This document shows positions 19,364 to 27,762 of a stretch of DNA of 64,000 bases, in pieces. The position numbers and the translations under genes are program-made. Source of the DNA: Thermoanaerobacteraceae bacterium. Its GTDB lineage: Bacteria; Bacillota; JADQBR01. The notes below the pieces were generated by a model. The model ran no database searches. It saw only the letters and a list, made by a program, of their open reading frames with translations, and was not told where the DNA came from. Position 1 is the stretch's first letter, and each line of letters begins with the position of its first letter. The stretch covers positions 62,001 to 126,000 of the forward strand of contig JACDOG010000006.1 in the NCBI GenBank assembly GCA_017656305.1, in the 5' to 3' direction.

Positions 19364-20116
19364 ATGCACCAGTTTTTTGTACCGGAAGTGGGAAAAATCG
19401 GGGCCAGGATCAGGATAGCCGGTGAAGAAGCACACCACCTGGTAAATGTCCTGCGTTTGGAAACAGGTGACCTGGTAGCGATTGCTGACAGCAGCGGCAA
19501 GCGCTTTTTGGCAGCCCTGGAGGAAATGACCAGGGAGGAAGTTACCGCTTATCTGGAACGGGAGTTGCCTTCCGGGGAGCCGCCGCTGAAATTAACCCTG
19601 CTGCAGGGAGTTGCCAAGGGCGATAAGTTTGATTTTATTATCCAGAAAACAACGGAACTGGGTATTAGCGCCATTATTCCCGTGCAGGCACAGCGTAGTG
19701 TGGCGAAAATCAAGCCGGAAAGAGCAGCCAAACGATTGCAGCGGTGGCAGCGCATAGCCAAGGAGGCAGCGAAACAGTGCGGCCGGGCCCGGGTTCCGGA
19801 AATAGAGGAGCCCGCTACCCTGGAGCGGGCATTACAGTCGTTACCCGGGGATACGTCTATCATGATTCCCTGGGAAGATGAAAAGACTGTTAGTATCGGT
19901 GAGGCATTGAGGAAACATGACTTTTCCCGTAATATTGCGCTGGTAATCGGCCCCGAAGGAGGGCTGACTGCTGAAGAGGTGGCACTGGCCGTGAGCTTTG
20001 GCGCCATCCCGGTAAGTCTGGGTCAGCGCATTTTGCGTACGGAAACGGCGGCAATTGCTGCCGTTGCCATAGTCATGTACCAACTGGGTGATTTGGGAGG
20101 ACAAGCATGTGGTTAA
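19364..20116 (+). CDS. rsmE: 16S rRNA (uracil(1498)-N(3))-methyltransferase
   Basis: SPOUT-class methyltransferase that modifies U1498 of 16S rRNA. The N-terminal PUA-like domain is residues 1-70. The C-terminal trefoil-knot has the SAM-binding motifs VIGPEGGLTAEEV and SLGQRILRTETAAIAA. It follows prmA by 6 bases and overlaps mtaB by 8 bases, so translation is probably coupled. Length 250 is normal. Confidence 0.95.
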   Translation: MHQFFVPEVGKIGARIRIAGEEAHHLVNVLRLETGDLVAIADSSGKRFLAALEEMTREEVTAYLERELPSGEPPLKLTLLQGVAKGDKFDFIIQKTTELGISAIIPVQAQRSVAKIKPERAAKRLQRWQRIAKEAAKQCGRARVPEIEEPATLERALQSLPGDTSIMIPWEDEKTVSIGEALRKHDFSRNIALVIGPEGGLTAEEVALAVSFGAIPVSLGQRILRTETAAIAAVAIVMYQLGDLGGQACG

Positions 20117-21422
20117 ACGGGCAGCTGTTTACACACTAGGCTGTAAGGTGAACCAGCATGAAGGAGAAGCGATCAAGCAGCTTTTTCGCGATGCCGGTTA
20201 CGAGATTGTGCCTTTTAACGAATGTGCCGATGTTTATGTAATACATACGTGTACTGTTACTCACCTGGGAGATAGGAAGTCCCGGCAGATGATTCGCCGT
20301 GCCGTCCGGCGGAATGAGGAGGCCATTGTGGCGGTGACCGGCTGCTATGCCCAGACTTCTCCCGGTGAGATTTTGGATATTGACGGTGTTGACCTGGTTA
20401 TCGGCACCAAGGAACGCAACCGTATTGTCGAACTGGTGGAACAAGCGCGCAAGGGAGTCGGGGTAAGCCGGGTGCACCCGAGAAAAGAGATCAATGAGTT
20501 TGAGGACCTGCCTTTTACGGAAACCTCCACGGTGCGGGCTTTTTTAAAAATTCAGGAGGGTTGCGACCAGTTTTGCACCTACTGCATAGTGCCTTATGCC
20601 CGGGGGCCGGTGCGCAGCAGGCCGCTGGCGGAAACGGTTGCTGCCGTGAAGCAGCTGGTGCGCCGGGGGTACAAGGAGATTGTACTCACCGGCATTCATA
20701 TCGGCGCTTACGGGCGGGACACCGGGGAGTATGACCTCAATACCCTGCTGCAGGAACTGGTGAAAGTGGCAGGGCTGCAGCGGTTGCGCGTTAGCTCTGT
20801 TGACCCCAACGAGATCACACCTGACCTGCTGGAGACACTTACCCGGGAATCGCTGATCTGCCCGCACTATCACATTCCCCTGCAGAGCGGTTCCGATACG
20901 GTGCTTAAGGCTATGCGCAGGCCTTACGATACTGAATTTTACCGGCGACTGGTCAGGGATATCCGGGCTGTGCGGCCGCAGGCCGCCATTACCACCGATG
21001 TCATGGTAGGATTTCCGGGCGAGACTGACGAACAGTTTCAGGAGACGGCGGCTTTTATTGAGGAAATAGGGTTTGCTGACCTCCACGTTTTTAAGTATTC
21101 TCCTCGAAAAGGAACTCCTGCAGCCCGGTTTCCCAACCAGGTAGATGCCCGGGTTAAAGAGGTGCGCAGCAAGACAATTATAGAACTGGGGAAGAAGCTG
21201 TGGCGACAGTATGCGGAACAGTTTGTGGAACAGTCGGTAGAGGTGCTGGTGGAGCAGGAGAGCGACGACGGCTGGCGGGAGGGACACACGGGCAATTACC
21301 TGAAAGTGAGGTTTCAGGATGATGAGGAAAAGCTCCGTGGTGAGCTGGTAACTGTTATTCCCTATGGAGTAAATGACGGTTATCTTTTAGCCCGGCGAAA
21401 GACCCTCTATGTCAAGAGGTAA
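20109..21422 (+). CDS. mtaB: tRNA t6A37 methylthiotransferase MtaB
   Basis: Radical SAM enzyme that adds a methylthio group to t6A37 of tRNAs decoding ANN codons. The GTG at 20109 is favoured (GGGAGG 8 bases upstream). The N-terminal methylthiotransferase domain has its three cluster cysteines in TLGCKVN (about 12), HTCTVTH (about 46) and VTGCYAQ (about 80). The radical SAM motif is GCDQFCTYCIVPYARG (about 151-166). A C-terminal TRAM domain completes the 437 residues. It ends the heat-shock operon. Confidence 0.95.
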   Translation: MVKRAAVYTLGCKVNQHEGEAIKQLFRDAGYEIVPFNECADVYVIHTCTVTHLGDRKSRQMIRRAVRRNEEAIVAVTGCYAQTSPGEILDIDGVDLVIGTKERNRIVELVEQARKGVGVSRVHPRKEINEFEDLPFTETSTVRAFLKIQEGCDQFCTYCIVPYARGPVRSRPLAETVAAVKQLVRRGYKEIVLTGIHIGAYGRDTGEYDLNTLLQELVKVAGLQRLRVSSVDPNEITPDLLETLTRESLICPHYHIPLQSGSDTVLKAMRRPYDTEFYRRLVRDIRAVRPQAAITTDVMVGFPGETDEQFQETAAFIEEIGFADLHVFKYSPRKGTPAARFPNQVDARVKEVRSKTIIELGKKLWRQYAEQFVEQSVEVLVEQESDDGWREGHTGNYLKVRFQDDEEKLRGELVTVIPYGVNDGYLLARRKTLYVKR

Positions 21423-21543
21423 AAGCTAAGCCATGAAGCTAATTTAGTGATGATGCTTTGTTACAAGTAAGCAGCAAATATGTAATAACCTGGGAGATGG
21501 ATGACAGCGGTGCTTGAAGCACGAGCCCTCTATTGACCATAAC

Positions 21544-21590
21544 CGACTACAGCTTTGTTTCGGGAAAGACAACTCTTTCGAAAGCAGTCG
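21544..21590 (+). other. predicted stem-loop in the mtaB-HIT gap
   Basis: CGACT(ACA)GCTTT at 21544-21556 can pair with AAAGCAGTCG at 21581-21590, with GAAAG/CTTTC inside. A second overlapping inverted repeat (TTTCGGGAAA 21558-21567 with TTTCCCGAAA 21614-21623) could form a competing structure. No known riboswitch motif was recognised. The rest of the gap from 21423 to 21710 holds no gene I can support. Confidence 0.35.
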
Positions 21591-21710
21591 AACTGGCCAG
21601 GAGGTGAAAGTTTTTTCCCGAAATATTTGCCTTTCTTAATTCACTACGGTGGCAAGAAGGGGTTTCCTTCTGCCTATAAACTACTTTTAACAGATAAGGA
21701 GGTGTAAGTG

Positions 21711-22058
21711 ATGAGTGACTGCATTTTCTGTAAGATTGTCAACAAGGAAATCCCTGCAGAAATTGTTTACGAAGATGACCAGGTCATGGCTTTTAAGGAC
21801 ATCAACCCGGTTACTCCCGTACACATCCTGCTGATACCGAAGAAGCACATTAGCGACCTGACAGCCATTACGGAAGAGGACAAGGAACTGATCGGCCAAA
21901 TACACATTGCAGCTGTGAAAGTAGCGGAAAAAATGGGAGTAGCGGAAGATGGTTTCCGTTTGGTAAATAACTGTAAGGAGCACGGGGGACAGGTGGTCTT
22001 TCACCTGCATTTTCACCTGCTGGGCGGAAAACACCTGGGCACCAAGCCTCCCGCGTAG
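21711..22058 (+). CDS. HIT family (HINT-type) nucleotide-binding protein
   Basis: Small purine nucleotide phosphoramidase of the histidine triad superfamily. The ATG at 21711 is well spaced from AAGGAGGTG. The 115-residue protein has CIFCKIVNKEIPAEIVYEDD at its start and the catalytic triad motif HLHFHLLGG (H-x-H-x-H) near residue 100. A cysteine pair (C4, C7) at the N-terminus is usual in this clade and may bind zinc. HIT genes next to rpsU and yqeY are common in Clostridia. Confidence 0.95.
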   Translation: MSDCIFCKIVNKEIPAEIVYEDDQVMAFKDINPVTPVHILLIPKKHISDLTAITEEDKELIGQIHIAAVKVAEKMGVAEDGFRLVNNCKEHGGQVVFHLHFHLLGGKHLGTKPPA

Positions 22059-22059
22059 C

Positions 22060-22088
22060 TTGACGTACATTTGAGCCTGTAGTATAAT
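22060..22088 (+). promoter_or_regulatory. sigma-A promoter of rpsU-yqeY
   Basis: TTGACG (22060-22065), 17 bases, TATAAT (22083-22088). It begins right after the HIT stop codon and drives rpsU. Confidence 0.85.
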
Positions 22089-22163
22089 ATTGCAATAGGT
22101 GTGAGTGTTAGAAAAGTTTGGCACTCCCCGCAAGCGCGTCGGTAGCGGAGGGAGGGAGAACGG

Positions 22164-22340
22164 TTGGGTGAAGTACGGGTTAGAAAGAACGAATCCCTGG
22201 ACAGTGCTCTGAGACGCTTTAAAAAATCTTGCGCAAAATCTGGCGTACTGAAGGAAGCTCGTAGAAGAGAGCATTATGAAAAGCCCAGTGACAGGCGTAA
22301 GAAAAAAGAAGCGGCAAGAAAAAAACGCAAGTTCAGATAG
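22164..22340 (+). CDS. rpsU: 30S ribosomal protein S21
   Basis: A 58-residue, strongly basic small-subunit protein. It starts at TTG 22164 after GGAGGGAGA and reads [20 protein letters not shown], the S21 signature, ending in a Lys/Arg-rich tail ([15 protein letters not shown]). S21 is positioned near the anti-Shine-Dalgarno end of 16S rRNA. yqeY follows 13 bases later. Confidence 0.96.
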   Translation: MGEVRVRKNESLDSALRRFKKSCAKSGVLKEARRREHYEKPSDRRKKKEAARKKRKFR

Positions 22341-22353
22341 GAGGGCGTAGGAT

Positions 22354-22803
22354 ATGGCCCTGCTGGAACAACTGCAAGCCGATGTGAAGGCCGCCATGAA
22401 AGCCCGTGAAGCCGGAAAGTTACGGCTGCGAGTACTGCGCATGGTTATGGCGGCTGTTAAGAATAAGCAGATTGAAACAAAAAAGGAATTAACCGACGAG
22501 GATATTCTGGACGTAATTGCCAAGGAAGTGAAGACGCGTCGCGAGTCCCTGGCTGAATTTGAAAAGGCCGGGCGTGACAGCGAGGTTAAGCAGTTACGTC
22601 AGGAAATAGATATACTCTCGGAATATTTGCCTGAACAGTTAAGTGAAGAGGAACTGCGCCGGCTGGTAAAGGAAGTTATTGCCGAAGTTGGCGCTGACAG
22701 TATGAAGGATATGGGAAAGGTCATGGGAGCTATTATACCCAAAGTAAAGGGCAAGGCAGATGGCAAGCTGGTTAACCAAATTGTTAGGGAAATTCTTTCA
22801 TGA
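22354..22803 (+). CDS. yqeY: GatB/YqeY domain-containing protein
   Basis: A 149-residue helical protein related to the C-terminal tail of amidotransferase subunit GatB. It has the family start LLEQLQADVKAAMKARE and the C-terminal motif MGKVMGAIIPKVKGKADGKL. The role is unproven; a tRNA-related function is assumed because of GatB. rpsU-yqeY is a widely conserved pair. Confidence 0.94.
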   Translation: MALLEQLQADVKAAMKAREAGKLRLRVLRMVMAAVKNKQIETKKELTDEDILDVIAKEVKTRRESLAEFEKAGRDSEVKQLRQEIDILSEYLPEQLSEEELRRLVKEVIAEVGADSMKDMGKVMGAIIPKVKGKADGKLVNQIVREILS

Positions 22804-22810
22804 TTCTTCA

Positions 22811-22842
22811 AGTCTGGCATAATTATTATGCTGGACTTTTTT
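22811..22842 (+). terminator. rho-independent terminator of rpsU-yqeY
   Basis: AGTCTGGCAT (22811-22820) pairs over its full length, with two G-T pairs, with ATGCTGGACT (22828-22837), followed by TTTTT. Confidence 0.85.
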
Positions 22843-22904
22843 ATTATGATGTGTGGAACTTTTACCAGCAAATACGGGTCTATTATTTATAACGAGGGGG
22901 TGAG

Positions 22905-24206
22905 TTGTTGAGAAGGTGGGTTTTGCTACTTTTACTTGCTCTTTTTATAATGCTTCCCGTCCTGCCGGTGCAGGCGGCTCAGGGCACTGTCTATGTAATT
23001 CCCGTCCATAGTGTGATTAGCGACGGGCTGGCGCAGCAGGTTGCGCGAGGCGTAAGGGAAGCGGAACAAATGGGTGCCCGGGCCATACTGCTGGAAATTG
23101 ACACGCCCGGCGGTGCCATCAATGCTGCTATAAAAATCAGTAATATATTGACCGGTACCGGTCTGGATACCATCAGTTTTATTAAAGGCGACGCGCTGTC
23201 TGCCGGGGCCTTGATTACCTTCTCCACTGATAGGATTGCCATGGCGCCGGGCAGTACCATAGGAGCGGCGGAGCCGCGCCGGGGTACGGAAAAGGCCGGT
23301 GAAAAAGTCGTGTCCGCCTGGACCGCCAAACTGCGTGATGTGGCAGAAATGCACGGGCGCGACGGGAATGTCGCTGCTGCCATGAGCGATGCGGACATAG
23401 AGATTCCCGACCTGGTGGCAAAAGGAAAGCTGCTGACGTTGACTTCCAGGCAGGCTGTTGCCCTGGGAATGGCTGACACAATCAAGAATAGCCGGGAGGA
23501 AGTGCTGGACTTTTTCGGTTACCCGGAGGCCCGGGTGGTTGTCCAGTCCGGGTCGGCAGCCGAGCAGCTGGCAAGATGGGTTACCCACCCGTTTGTCAGC
23601 CCGGTACTGTTAATGCTTGGCGTTGCCGGACTGGTGCTAGAACTGTTTACCGTCGGTTTTGGTATTGCCGGTTCCGTAGGGCTTCTGGCAATGGCCCTGT
23701 TTTTTGGCGGCCATTACCTGGCCGGGGTGTCCGGGTGGGAGGCAATTTTACTGTTTTTTGTGGGCATAATACTGGTAGCCCTGGAAGTACTGGTAATTCC
23801 CGGTTTTGGCATTGCGGGCATCGGCGGTCTGGCCCTGATGCTGTTGAGCATCATCCTGGCTTCTACCAATGTTACCCAGGCTTTTATTTCCCTACTGGTG
23901 GCCCTGCTCGGTACTGCGCTGCTGCTGTTAGTCAGCATACGCTTTTTACCCACCAGAACATGGTGGCGCAATCTAATTTTGGGGGAAAAACAGGACCGGG
24001 GTACGGGTTACTTGGCAACCAGCGAAAGCAATCGGCATTACCTGGGCAAGACGGGTACGGCACTAAGTCCGCTGCGGCCTTCCGGAACTGCGGAATTTGA
24101 TGGCGAGCCGGTGGATGTAGTTTCCGACCAGGGGTATATCCCCCAAGGGACCCAGGTGAAAGTGGTCAAGGTAGAGGGCCGGCGTATCGTGGTCCGGAAG
24201 GTTTGA
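22905..24206 (+). CDS. NfeD-family membrane-bound serine protease
   Basis: A ClpP-class membrane protease of the long NfeD type, usually paired with a flotillin-like partner. The 433 residues have a signal peptide (about 1-24, ending VQAAQG). The protease domain contains the nucleophile motif GDALSAGALITFS and the downstream lysine region GTEKAGEKVV. Four to five membrane helices follow (about 228-345), then a C-terminal OB-fold domain (about 375-433, with GKTGTALSPLRPSG). Start TTG 22905 or TTG 22908. The flotillin gene is 32 bases downstream, supporting a joint membrane-quality role. Confidence 0.9.
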   Translation: MLRRWVLLLLLALFIMLPVLPVQAAQGTVYVIPVHSVISDGLAQQVARGVREAEQMGARAILLEIDTPGGAINAAIKISNILTGTGLDTISFIKGDALSAGALITFSTDRIAMAPGSTIGAAEPRRGTEKAGEKVVSAWTAKLRDVAEMHGRDGNVAAAMSDADIEIPDLVAKGKLLTLTSRQAVALGMADTIKNSREEVLDFFGYPEARVVVQSGSAAEQLARWVTHPFVSPVLLMLGVAGLVLELFTVGFGIAGSVGLLAMALFFGGHYLAGVSGWEAILLFFVGIILVALEVLVIPGFGIAGIGGLALMLLSIILASTNVTQAFISLLVALLGTALLLLVSIRFLPTRTWWRNLILGEKQDRGTGYLATSESNRHYLGKTGTALSPLRPSGTAEFDGEPVDVVSDQGYIPQGTQVKVVKVEGRRIVVRKV

Positions 24207-24238
24207 TATCAGGATAAAAACTAGTGAGGAGGTAGCTA

Positions 24239-25231
24239 ATGATTACCGCATTAATTCCGTTAATGATTTTAGGTCTCATAATACTGGGTGTTCTTTTGTT
24301 ATTTGCCTTTATTCCCGTGGGGCTGTGGATATCTGCCCTGGCGTCCGGGGTCAAGGTTGGCTTGATAACTCTGGTCGGGATGCGCCTGAGAAGGGTACCG
24401 CCGGCCAAGATCGTACACCCGCTGATTAAGGCGGTTAAGGCCGGGCTGGATTTGGACACGGCAAAACTGGAGGCGCACTACCTTGCAGGCGGTAACGTTG
24501 ACCGGGTGGTAGATGCGCTGATTGCCGCCGAGCGTGCCGGAATTGAACTGAGCTTTACCCGGGCTGCGGCCATTGACCTGGCCGGGCGGGACGTCAAGGA
24601 AGCGGTAACCGTATCCGTTACTCCGAAAGTTATTGAAACGCCGATAGTTGCAGCCATGGCCAAGGACGGCATTCAGGTCAAGGCAACCGCCCGGGTAACG
24701 GTACGGGCCAATATTGAACGTCTGGTGGGCGGCGCCGGCGAGGAAACCATTATCGCCCGGGTCGGTGAAGGCATCGTGACTACCATCGGCAGCTCCGAAA
24801 GTCATAAGGAAGTGCTGGAAAACCCGGATAAAATTTCTCAAAACGTATTGGCCAAGGGACTGGATGCCGGAACTGCTTTTGAAATCCTGTCCATTGATAT
24901 TGCCGATGTGGACGTAGGTAAGAATATCGGTGCACAACTGCAAATGGACCAGGCTGAGGCTGATAAGAACATTGCCCAGGCCAAGGCGGAAGAACGCCGT
25001 GCCATGGCCGTGGCCCGCGAGCAGGAAATGAGGGCCAAAGTACAGGAAATGCGTGCCAAAGTTGTGGAAGCGGAGGCTGAAGTACCCAAGGCAATGGCTG
25101 AAGCAATGCGGGCCGGGAATATGGGTGTCATGGATTATTTCAACATGAAAAATATCCAGGCAGATACGGGCATGCGCGATGCCATTTCCCAGTTAACGGG
25201 TAAAAAAGAAACTTCTGACGACCAGGAGTAG
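24239..25231 (+). CDS. floA: flotillin-like protein FloA
   Basis: Scaffold protein of bacterial membrane microdomains (B. subtilis YqfA). It has an N-terminal membrane segment (about 5-35), then an SPFH-like domain, ending in an Ala/Glu-rich helix ([20 protein letters not shown]) and the conserved tail with [19 protein letters not shown]. 330 residues is standard. ATG 24239 follows GAGGAGG. The NfeD-floA pair matches yqeZ-yqfA of B. subtilis. Confidence 0.95.
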   Translation: MITALIPLMILGLIILGVLLLFAFIPVGLWISALASGVKVGLITLVGMRLRRVPPAKIVHPLIKAVKAGLDLDTAKLEAHYLAGGNVDRVVDALIAAERAGIELSFTRAAAIDLAGRDVKEAVTVSVTPKVIETPIVAAMAKDGIQVKATARVTVRANIERLVGGAGEETIIARVGEGIVTTIGSSESHKEVLENPDKISQNVLAKGLDAGTAFEILSIDIADVDVGKNIGAQLQMDQAEADKNIAQAKAEERRAMAVAREQEMRAKVQEMRAKVVEAEAEVPKAMAEAMRAGNMGVMDYFNMKNIQADTGMRDAISQLTGKKETSDDQE

Positions 25232-25242
25232 GGGGCATTAAA

Positions 25243-25713
25243 TTGGACCTGCTACTGATAATATTTATTATAGCATTTATAGTATTTAAGTCCTTGGCGG
25301 AAAGCTGGCAACAGCAGCAGAAACGTGAGCGGCGCCGTCGGCTGCATCCCCTGGACCAGCAGCGGGAAACAGTTTTTAAGAAGCAGGCTGAACCTATAGG
25401 GCCAGAATCCAAAAAGCAACAACCAATTTTAATTCCGGAGGAGACCGAGGCCAAGCTGGCTGCAGAAAAGCCGTTTCAAAAGGAACCGTTTGCGCTGGAA
25501 AAGATTGGATTGTCTGAAGGCGCGTATATTGGGGAAGGAAAGATAATAGAACAGCCTAAAACAAAAGAGAGAAAAACTGTCATCCAATTAGATAAGACAG
25601 ATAAGCGCCCAGGCAAAGAAATATCAGTGGAGGATATCTTCCAGGAAGGCAATGTTTTAACTGCCTTTATATTATCCGAAATATTGCAACCGCCCAGGGC
25701 TTTTAGAAAATAG
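25243..25713 (+). CDS. hypothetical protein with N-terminal membrane helix, 156 aa
   Basis: It begins at TTG 25243, seven bases after AGGGGG and 11 bases after floA, so it belongs to the same operon. An N-terminal hydrophobic helix (LLLIIFIIAFIVFKSLA) is followed by a charged, Gln/Arg/Lys-rich low-complexity segment (about 24-110). The C-terminal stretch SVEDIFQEGNVLTAFILSEI looks structured and may be an interaction motif. I do not recognise the family; context suggests a membrane-microdomain accessory protein. Confidence 0.65.
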   Translation: MDLLLIIFIIAFIVFKSLAESWQQQQKRERRRRLHPLDQQRETVFKKQAEPIGPESKKQQPILIPEETEAKLAAEKPFQKEPFALEKIGLSEGAYIGEGKIIEQPKTKERKTVIQLDKTDKRPGKEISVEDIFQEGNVLTAFILSEILQPPRAFRK

Positions 25714-25736
25714 CATACCACGGATAAAAGTAAAGC

Positions 25737-25788
25737 AATTAGGATAGTCTTCATAGGATTTTTATGAGGTACTATCCTAATTTTTTTT
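25737..25788 (+). terminator. rho-independent terminator of the nfeD-floA operon
   Basis: AATTAGGATAGT (25737-25748) and ACTATCCTAATT (25771-25782) form a 12-bp stem followed by an uninterrupted T run. Confidence 0.9.
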
Positions 25789-25858
25789 ACAATCAGGAAG
25801 TTTGGTATTCTCCTTTTTGGGAGTAGAGGTGCTTATCCTTTTTTAGTTGAATTTTGCT

Positions 25859-25982
25859 CCTGAATGGATGATGGTTTACCTGCTACTACTCAGGCCTGCT
25901 TACCGGTAAACGGTGGCGGCTTTCTTCGCTATTTCGAAGCTTGATTTCAGGTAATTGGACCTCGGGGAATGAGGTCTTTTTT
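25859..25982 (+). ncRNA. candidate structured RNA upstream of yqfC, class not recognised
   Basis: Between two terminators lies a region that folds as a closed multibranch element. The outer stem is CCTGAA (25859-25864) with TTCAGG (25946-25951), the inner stem GTTTACC (25874-25880) with GGTAAAC (25905-25911), and a third hairpin CTTCG/CGAAG (25924-25928 and 25935-25939). It is followed immediately by a terminator hairpin (GACCTC 25958-25963 / GAGGTC 25971-25976 with T run). An aptamer followed by a terminator is how leader riboswitches look, but no riboswitch signature I know is present, so it may be a small RNA. Confidence 0.4.
25958..25982 (+). terminator. rho-independent terminator about 90 bp before yqfC
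   Basis: GACCTC / GAGGTC stem with an eight-base loop and six T. It lies upstream of the gene yqfC and follows no coding sequence, so it either ends a small RNA or attenuates yqfC. Confidence 0.7.
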
Positions 25983-26070
25983 CATGTTTAGTATCCCGCA
26001 CGTCGGCTTGTCATGAAAGCTTCAGCCTGTGCATAAATATTGTTATTAAGCATGGAGAGGGGGTAGAGTA

Positions 26071-26373
26071 GTGGCAAACAGAATCAAGCAGCGGTTAAAC
26101 GCCGGTAAAAATAAATTGAAATATAACTTTGCTCATATGCTGGAGCTACCCAAGGAAGTGATACTGGACTTGCCCAAAATCACCCTGGTGGGAACGCTGC
26201 AGCTGCAGCTGGAGAACCACCGGGGAATTATAGAATTCAGTGAAGAACAGGTGCGCATCAACACCAAGGAGGGTGTTTTGGTGATTACCGGAGAGCAGTT
26301 TTTTTTGCGTAATATCACGGAACAGGAAATTGTCCTGGATGGAAAAATAAAAGCTCTATCCTATCAGAAGTAG
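26071..26373 (+). CDS. yqfC: sporulation protein YqfC
   Basis: A 100-residue protein of the YabP/YqfC family, made in the mother cell during sporulation. It starts at GTG 26071 after GGAGAGGGGG. Family features are LELPKEVILDLPKITLVGTL and the C-terminal ITGEQFFLRNITEQEIVLDG. yqfD follows 13 bases later, the conserved sigma-E-controlled pair of B. subtilis. Confidence 0.93.
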   Translation: MANRIKQRLNAGKNKLKYNFAHMLELPKEVILDLPKITLVGTLQLQLENHRGIIEFSEEQVRINTKEGVLVITGEQFFLRNITEQEIVLDGKIKALSYQK

Positions 26374-26386
26374 GGGGTAGCCGCTG

Positions 26387-27637
26387 GTGCTGATAAGAAA
26401 ACTGTGGGCGTACTTTTGGGGATACGTGGTAATCCTGGTTGAGGGCCGCTGGTTGGAGCGATTTCTCAATTTGGCCCTGACAAGAAATATACTGTTTTGG
26501 GATGTTGCCTACAAGGGTAAAAACAGGTTACTGATGAAGGTCACTGTCAACGGTTTTATACCGCTGCGGCATGTTGCCCGGAAGACCGGCAGCCGCATGC
26601 GTATCCAGAGTAAACACGGCCTGCCCTTTTTGTGGATGAAAGTGAAAAAGCGCAAAATGCTGGCGGCAGGGCTGATTTTCTTTGTGGTGGCAATTTATTT
26701 TTTTTCTTCATTTGTCTGGTTTGTGGAACTGGTCCCCAAAGAAGAACTCAAGTATCTCACTGAAGAACGGATTATGGAGGAAATTTGTGCCTTGGGCTTG
26801 CGGCCGGGCGTGCCCCGGTGGAATGTGGACCTGCGGACAATGGAAAAAGAACTGGCAGTTCGCCTGCCTGAGCTGTCATGGGTGGGAATAACGCTGCAGG
26901 GCACCAAAGCTCAGGTAGAAGTTGTGGAGAAAACGCTCCCGCCGGACGACAAGGACGAAAAGACTCCTGCCCATGTCGTGGCGGCAAAGGATGGTATTAT
27001 TGACGAGATACTGGTTATTGCCGGTGAAGGCCGGGTAGAGGAAGGAGATGCGGTAACGGCGGGGCAGGTGCTGATTTCGGGAATTATCTACCCCCGGCAG
27101 GCGGAAGATACGGACCAGGACCGGCAGCAGGAACAGGAGACACGATTGCAGCAGCCCCGGTACGTACATGCCGAGGGTGTGGTAAAAGCGCGGGTATGGT
27201 ACCAGGCAGTAGGAGAAGCGGATATAGTGGAAAGAGGCCGGCGCAGGACCGGTGCCAGGGTGCACCGCATAAGTATCAAACTTGGCAACAAGGAAATAAT
27301 CATAAGAGGACCCAAAAATTCTCCCTACGAGTATTATGAAGTGGTGCGGCAGGTGAAAAACCTCCCCCAGTGGAGGAATTTCCGGCTGCCTGTCGAAGTT
27401 ATTACTAGTACTTACCATGAAGTGGAAAAGTACCGGGTAAACAGGGGTGTCAAGGGGGCGGAACAGCTGGCAGTCAGGAGAGCCAGCGAAAAAATTAAGA
27501 AACAGCTGCCCGCTGAAGCCAAGGTGCTGAGCAAACGCGTGGAGAGACTTGATGAGGGCAGTAAGCGTACCGTGAAAATGCGTGTCATCTATGAAATACA
27601 AGAGGACATCGGCAAAACCATGCTGCTGCAGGAATAG
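26387..27637 (+). CDS. yqfD: sporulation protein YqfD
   Basis: A 416-residue membrane protein required for efficient sporulation in B. subtilis, also grouped with stage IV proteins. It has an N-terminal cytoplasmic part, one membrane helix at about 89-108 (LAAGLIFFVVAIYFFSSFVW), and a large extracytoplasmic C-terminal region containing POTRA-like repeats (about 110-200). GTG 26387 is chosen after TAGGGGGTAG. The Gln/Glu-rich stretch near residue 250 is an ordinary linker. Confidence 0.92.
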   Translation: MLIRKLWAYFWGYVVILVEGRWLERFLNLALTRNILFWDVAYKGKNRLLMKVTVNGFIPLRHVARKTGSRMRIQSKHGLPFLWMKVKKRKMLAAGLIFFVVAIYFFSSFVWFVELVPKEELKYLTEERIMEEICALGLRPGVPRWNVDLRTMEKELAVRLPELSWVGITLQGTKAQVEVVEKTLPPDDKDEKTPAHVVAAKDGIIDEILVIAGEGRVEEGDAVTAGQVLISGIIYPRQAEDTDQDRQQEQETRLQQPRYVHAEGVVKARVWYQAVGEADIVERGRRRTGARVHRISIKLGNKEIIIRGPKNSPYEYYEVVRQVKNLPQWRNFRLPVEVITSTYHEVEKYRVNRGVKGAEQLAVRRASEKIKKQLPAEAKVLSKRVERLDEGSKRTVKMRVIYEIQEDIGKTMLLQE

Positions 27638-27762
27638 GAAAGTACTGGTAACAGTGGTTTACTATTGAGAAGATTACCCTATGAGGATATAATATATGAA
27701 GGTATAATATATGTCGTTGCAGATGATTTTATATATTGAGGTTAAAGACTGGAGGTTTTTGC

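Noticed and set aside
27690-27735. Repeated TATAATATATG units before phoH as multiple promoters
   Set aside because: The -10-like boxes have no matching -35 elements, and AT-rich repeats give such boxes by chance.
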